Shown here piece after piece: positions 62,430 to 64,000 of a stretch of 64,000 bases of DNA (the first letter of the stretch is position 1; every line of letters begins with the position of its first letter). This DNA is from Cordylochernes scorpioides. Its lineage: Eukaryota > Arthropoda > Arachnida > Pseudoscorpiones > Chernetidae. Location of the stretch: the NCBI GenBank assembly GCA_030710605.1, contig CP092863.1:110602426-110666425 (forward strand). Reading direction: 5' to 3'. The notes beneath the pieces are model-generated. The model was not told the DNA's origin, searched no databases, and saw only the letters and a list, made by a program, of their open reading frames with translations. Both the position numbers and the translations under genes were made by a program.

Positions 62430-62850
62430 ACGAAACTATTATAGACACGTATGATTCTTTTCAAAATAAAATAATTTCTACTGCCCTTATTGCAATGGAA
62501 ATATTAATGGGAGGGCCTGGCTCATCAGTGGTGAGACCTCTCAGCGGTTTCGCCAGTTTAATCTACCAATGGTAGATTATTCCATTGCAGTAAGAGCAGT
62601 AGACATTTTTATTTTTATTTTTAAAAGAATCATACGTGCCTATAATAGTTTCTAATTTTGATGACGAATAATTGCATGCACTAGGACTTCTTTCCTCTTG
62701 TAAATATATAAAGAATATTTCAGAGATTCCTTCCTTCACACACAGTGTAGCATATATAAACAGAATGATTCAATACAGTATTAGAGCTCTAAGAAGCAGT
62801 CTGGTAGATTAAATTGGCGAAACCGCTGGCGCGCTAATGCAGCATAACTT
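62430..62850. repeat. D1-derived fold-back
   Basis: ATTTCTACTGCCCTTATTGC with GGAGGGCCTGGCTCATC and CTCAGCGGTTTCGCCAG is followed by AATCTACCAATGGTAGATT and an inverted arm (CAGTAAGAGCAGTAGAC). A further reversed D1 piece lies at 62770-62830. Confidence 0.65.
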
Positions 62851-62984
62851 TATATTATAAATATAATTATTTATAAGGGAAAAAAGCATGAATTCGATTT
62901 TTTAGAGAATCTCTGTTCTGGTTGATATAATGTCAGTTTTGTCTGTCTACCCTAGATGGAAGGAGGGTTGTGATGAGCTGTTTT

Positions 62985-63175
62985 TTTTTTTTTTTTTGCT
63001 TATCCCGAATACATGTGGTACAGGCCATGATAATCATGGTGGGTAGAAGTAGGCGACTGCTTTTACTGTAAGTGCACCATGTGAAAATGTCTACACATGT
63101 GAAAAGCAGTTCGACTTTGCACTTACAAATATGCCAGAGCCCCGTTTGATTACTTGTACTCGCTGGTGGGGATGT
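62985..63175 (-). repeat. SINE S1 body, minus strand
   Basis: GCTTATCCCGAATACATGTG, CATGATAATCATGGTGGG, to CACTTACAAATATGCCAGAG and TTGTACTCGCTGGTGGGG. Confidence 0.75.
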
Positions 63176-63179
63176 GCCG

Positions 63180-63645
63180 AGCTGTGGTTTCAACGAGTCA
63201 GTCTGAGTTCCCCCACCCACGACACAATGAACGCAGCGTGCAATTATGACGTATCAAAGCGGGAACGTGTTGAAGGTGGCAACGTGCGGAATGCGACGTG
63301 TAGAAAAATACCACAAATCCTGTAATTAAGTCCAGACGATCAATAGCATGTGGTACCACGTGCTTGGCATACCTCTCCGCTGCATCCCGCAAATACTTGG
63401 CACCGCTGTAATTAGCATTTCTTCCTCACTCTTACCTTATGCAAATCTAACTCTCGGACGGTGTATTAGTCTCTCATTCTGTGGTGGAATATATGTAAAT
63501 ATGTTCTCTGTGGTACTTTGTTGTTGATTGTCCTTCTGACGTCTCTGATATACTGATTGTAGTACGTTTGGTGATATACATATATACAATAATGTTAGGT
63601 TGCATACTATACTTGTATGGAGGTTCTATACTATATGTAGAGTAT
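63180..63645. other. Interval without recognised gene
   Basis: Moderately GC-rich at 63180-63310, then AT-rich. No credible frame or RNA was found. Confidence 0.5.
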
Positions 63646-63654
63646 GTAATACTT

Positions 63655-64000
63655 TATACTCTCTGTATCCTTCCTATTGTAGTAGTTGTACCGCCGAACT
63701 GGTATCACAGGGACCATGCTAATCTTCTCTGTATCCTTCCTATTGTAGTAGTTGTACCGCCGAACTGGTATCACAGGGACCATGCTAATCTTCTCTGTAT
63801 CCTTCCTATTGTATTAGTTGTACCGCCGAACTGGTATCACAGGGACCATGCTAATCTTCTCTGTATCCTTCCTATTTTAGTAGTTGTACCGACGAACTGG
63901 TATCACAGGGACAATGCTAATCTTCTCTGTATCCTTCCTATTGTAGTAGTTGAACCGCCGAACTGGTATCACAGGGACCATACTAATCTTCTCTGTATCC
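63655..64000 (-). repeat. 66-bp U6-derived satellite, second locus, cut by the window edge
   Basis: On the minus strand the same unit as at 48684 (GATACAGAGAAGATTAGCAT, ACCAGTTCGGCGGTACAAC), at least five copies at 66-bp spacing to the right edge. Single-base variants differ between units. Its true extent is unknown. Confidence 0.88.

Overview
The window is AT-rich metazoan DNA, most likely from an arthropod. The evidence is a Jockey-type LINE whose ORF1 carries the PRE_C2HC plus zinc-knuckle layout common in arthropods, an eIF4G-like translation factor, spliceosomal snRNA sequences (U6, U2), a canonical eukaryotic tRNA-Gly(GCC), many Helitrons with A/T target sites, tRNA-headed SINEs and a pogo/Tigger transposon. 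The exact taxon cannot be read from the sequence. No bacterial-type gene organisation is present. Layout: positions 1-2931 hold the 5' two-thirds of a LINE on the minus strand (ORF1 complete, ORF2 open to the window edge). Positions 3000-7900 are noncoding repeats. Positions 7974-11787 hold the only convincing host gene, an intronless eIF4G-like reading frame with a coding minisatellite near its N-terminus, an acidic repeat region, a MIF4G domain and a partial MA3 domain; one extra A in the minisatellite splits it into two frames. From 12000 to the right edge the window is almost entirely mobile and tandem DNA: about a dozen non-autonomous Helitrons or Helitron pieces in two 3'-hairpin families, two SINE families, fold-back elements and MITEs, LINE 3' fragments, arrays of 76-bp, 73-bp, about 85-bp, 66-bp and 22-bp units, one decayed pogo/Tigger transposon (57520-59570) and a remnant N-terminal frame of an autonomous Helitron (53982-54440). 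The most interesting content is structural RNA inside mobile DNA. (1) Compact type-I hammerhead ribozyme motifs occur in two families: one near 13947 with a core-mutated relative at 44620, the other at 22280 and 31008 with a decayed relative at 54466. They have complete catalytic cores, stem I complementarity and, between the two intact copies of the second family, covariation in stem II. They lie in or beside fold-back elements. (2) Two arrays of 66-bp units are plainly built from the U6 snRNA ACAGAGA region (48684-49145 plus strand; 63655 to the right edge, minus strand). (3) tRNA-Gly(GCC) genes ride inside Helitrons (23929, 33385, 39715; a fourth at 35986), and a U2 snRNA 5' segment sits in another Helitron at 34212. 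(4) Two Helitron-bounded intervals carry long minisatellites. Together these suggest a genome where Helitrons and fold-back elements have repeatedly picked up or amplified small-RNA sequences. Activity of any of them is inference, not something the sequence proves.
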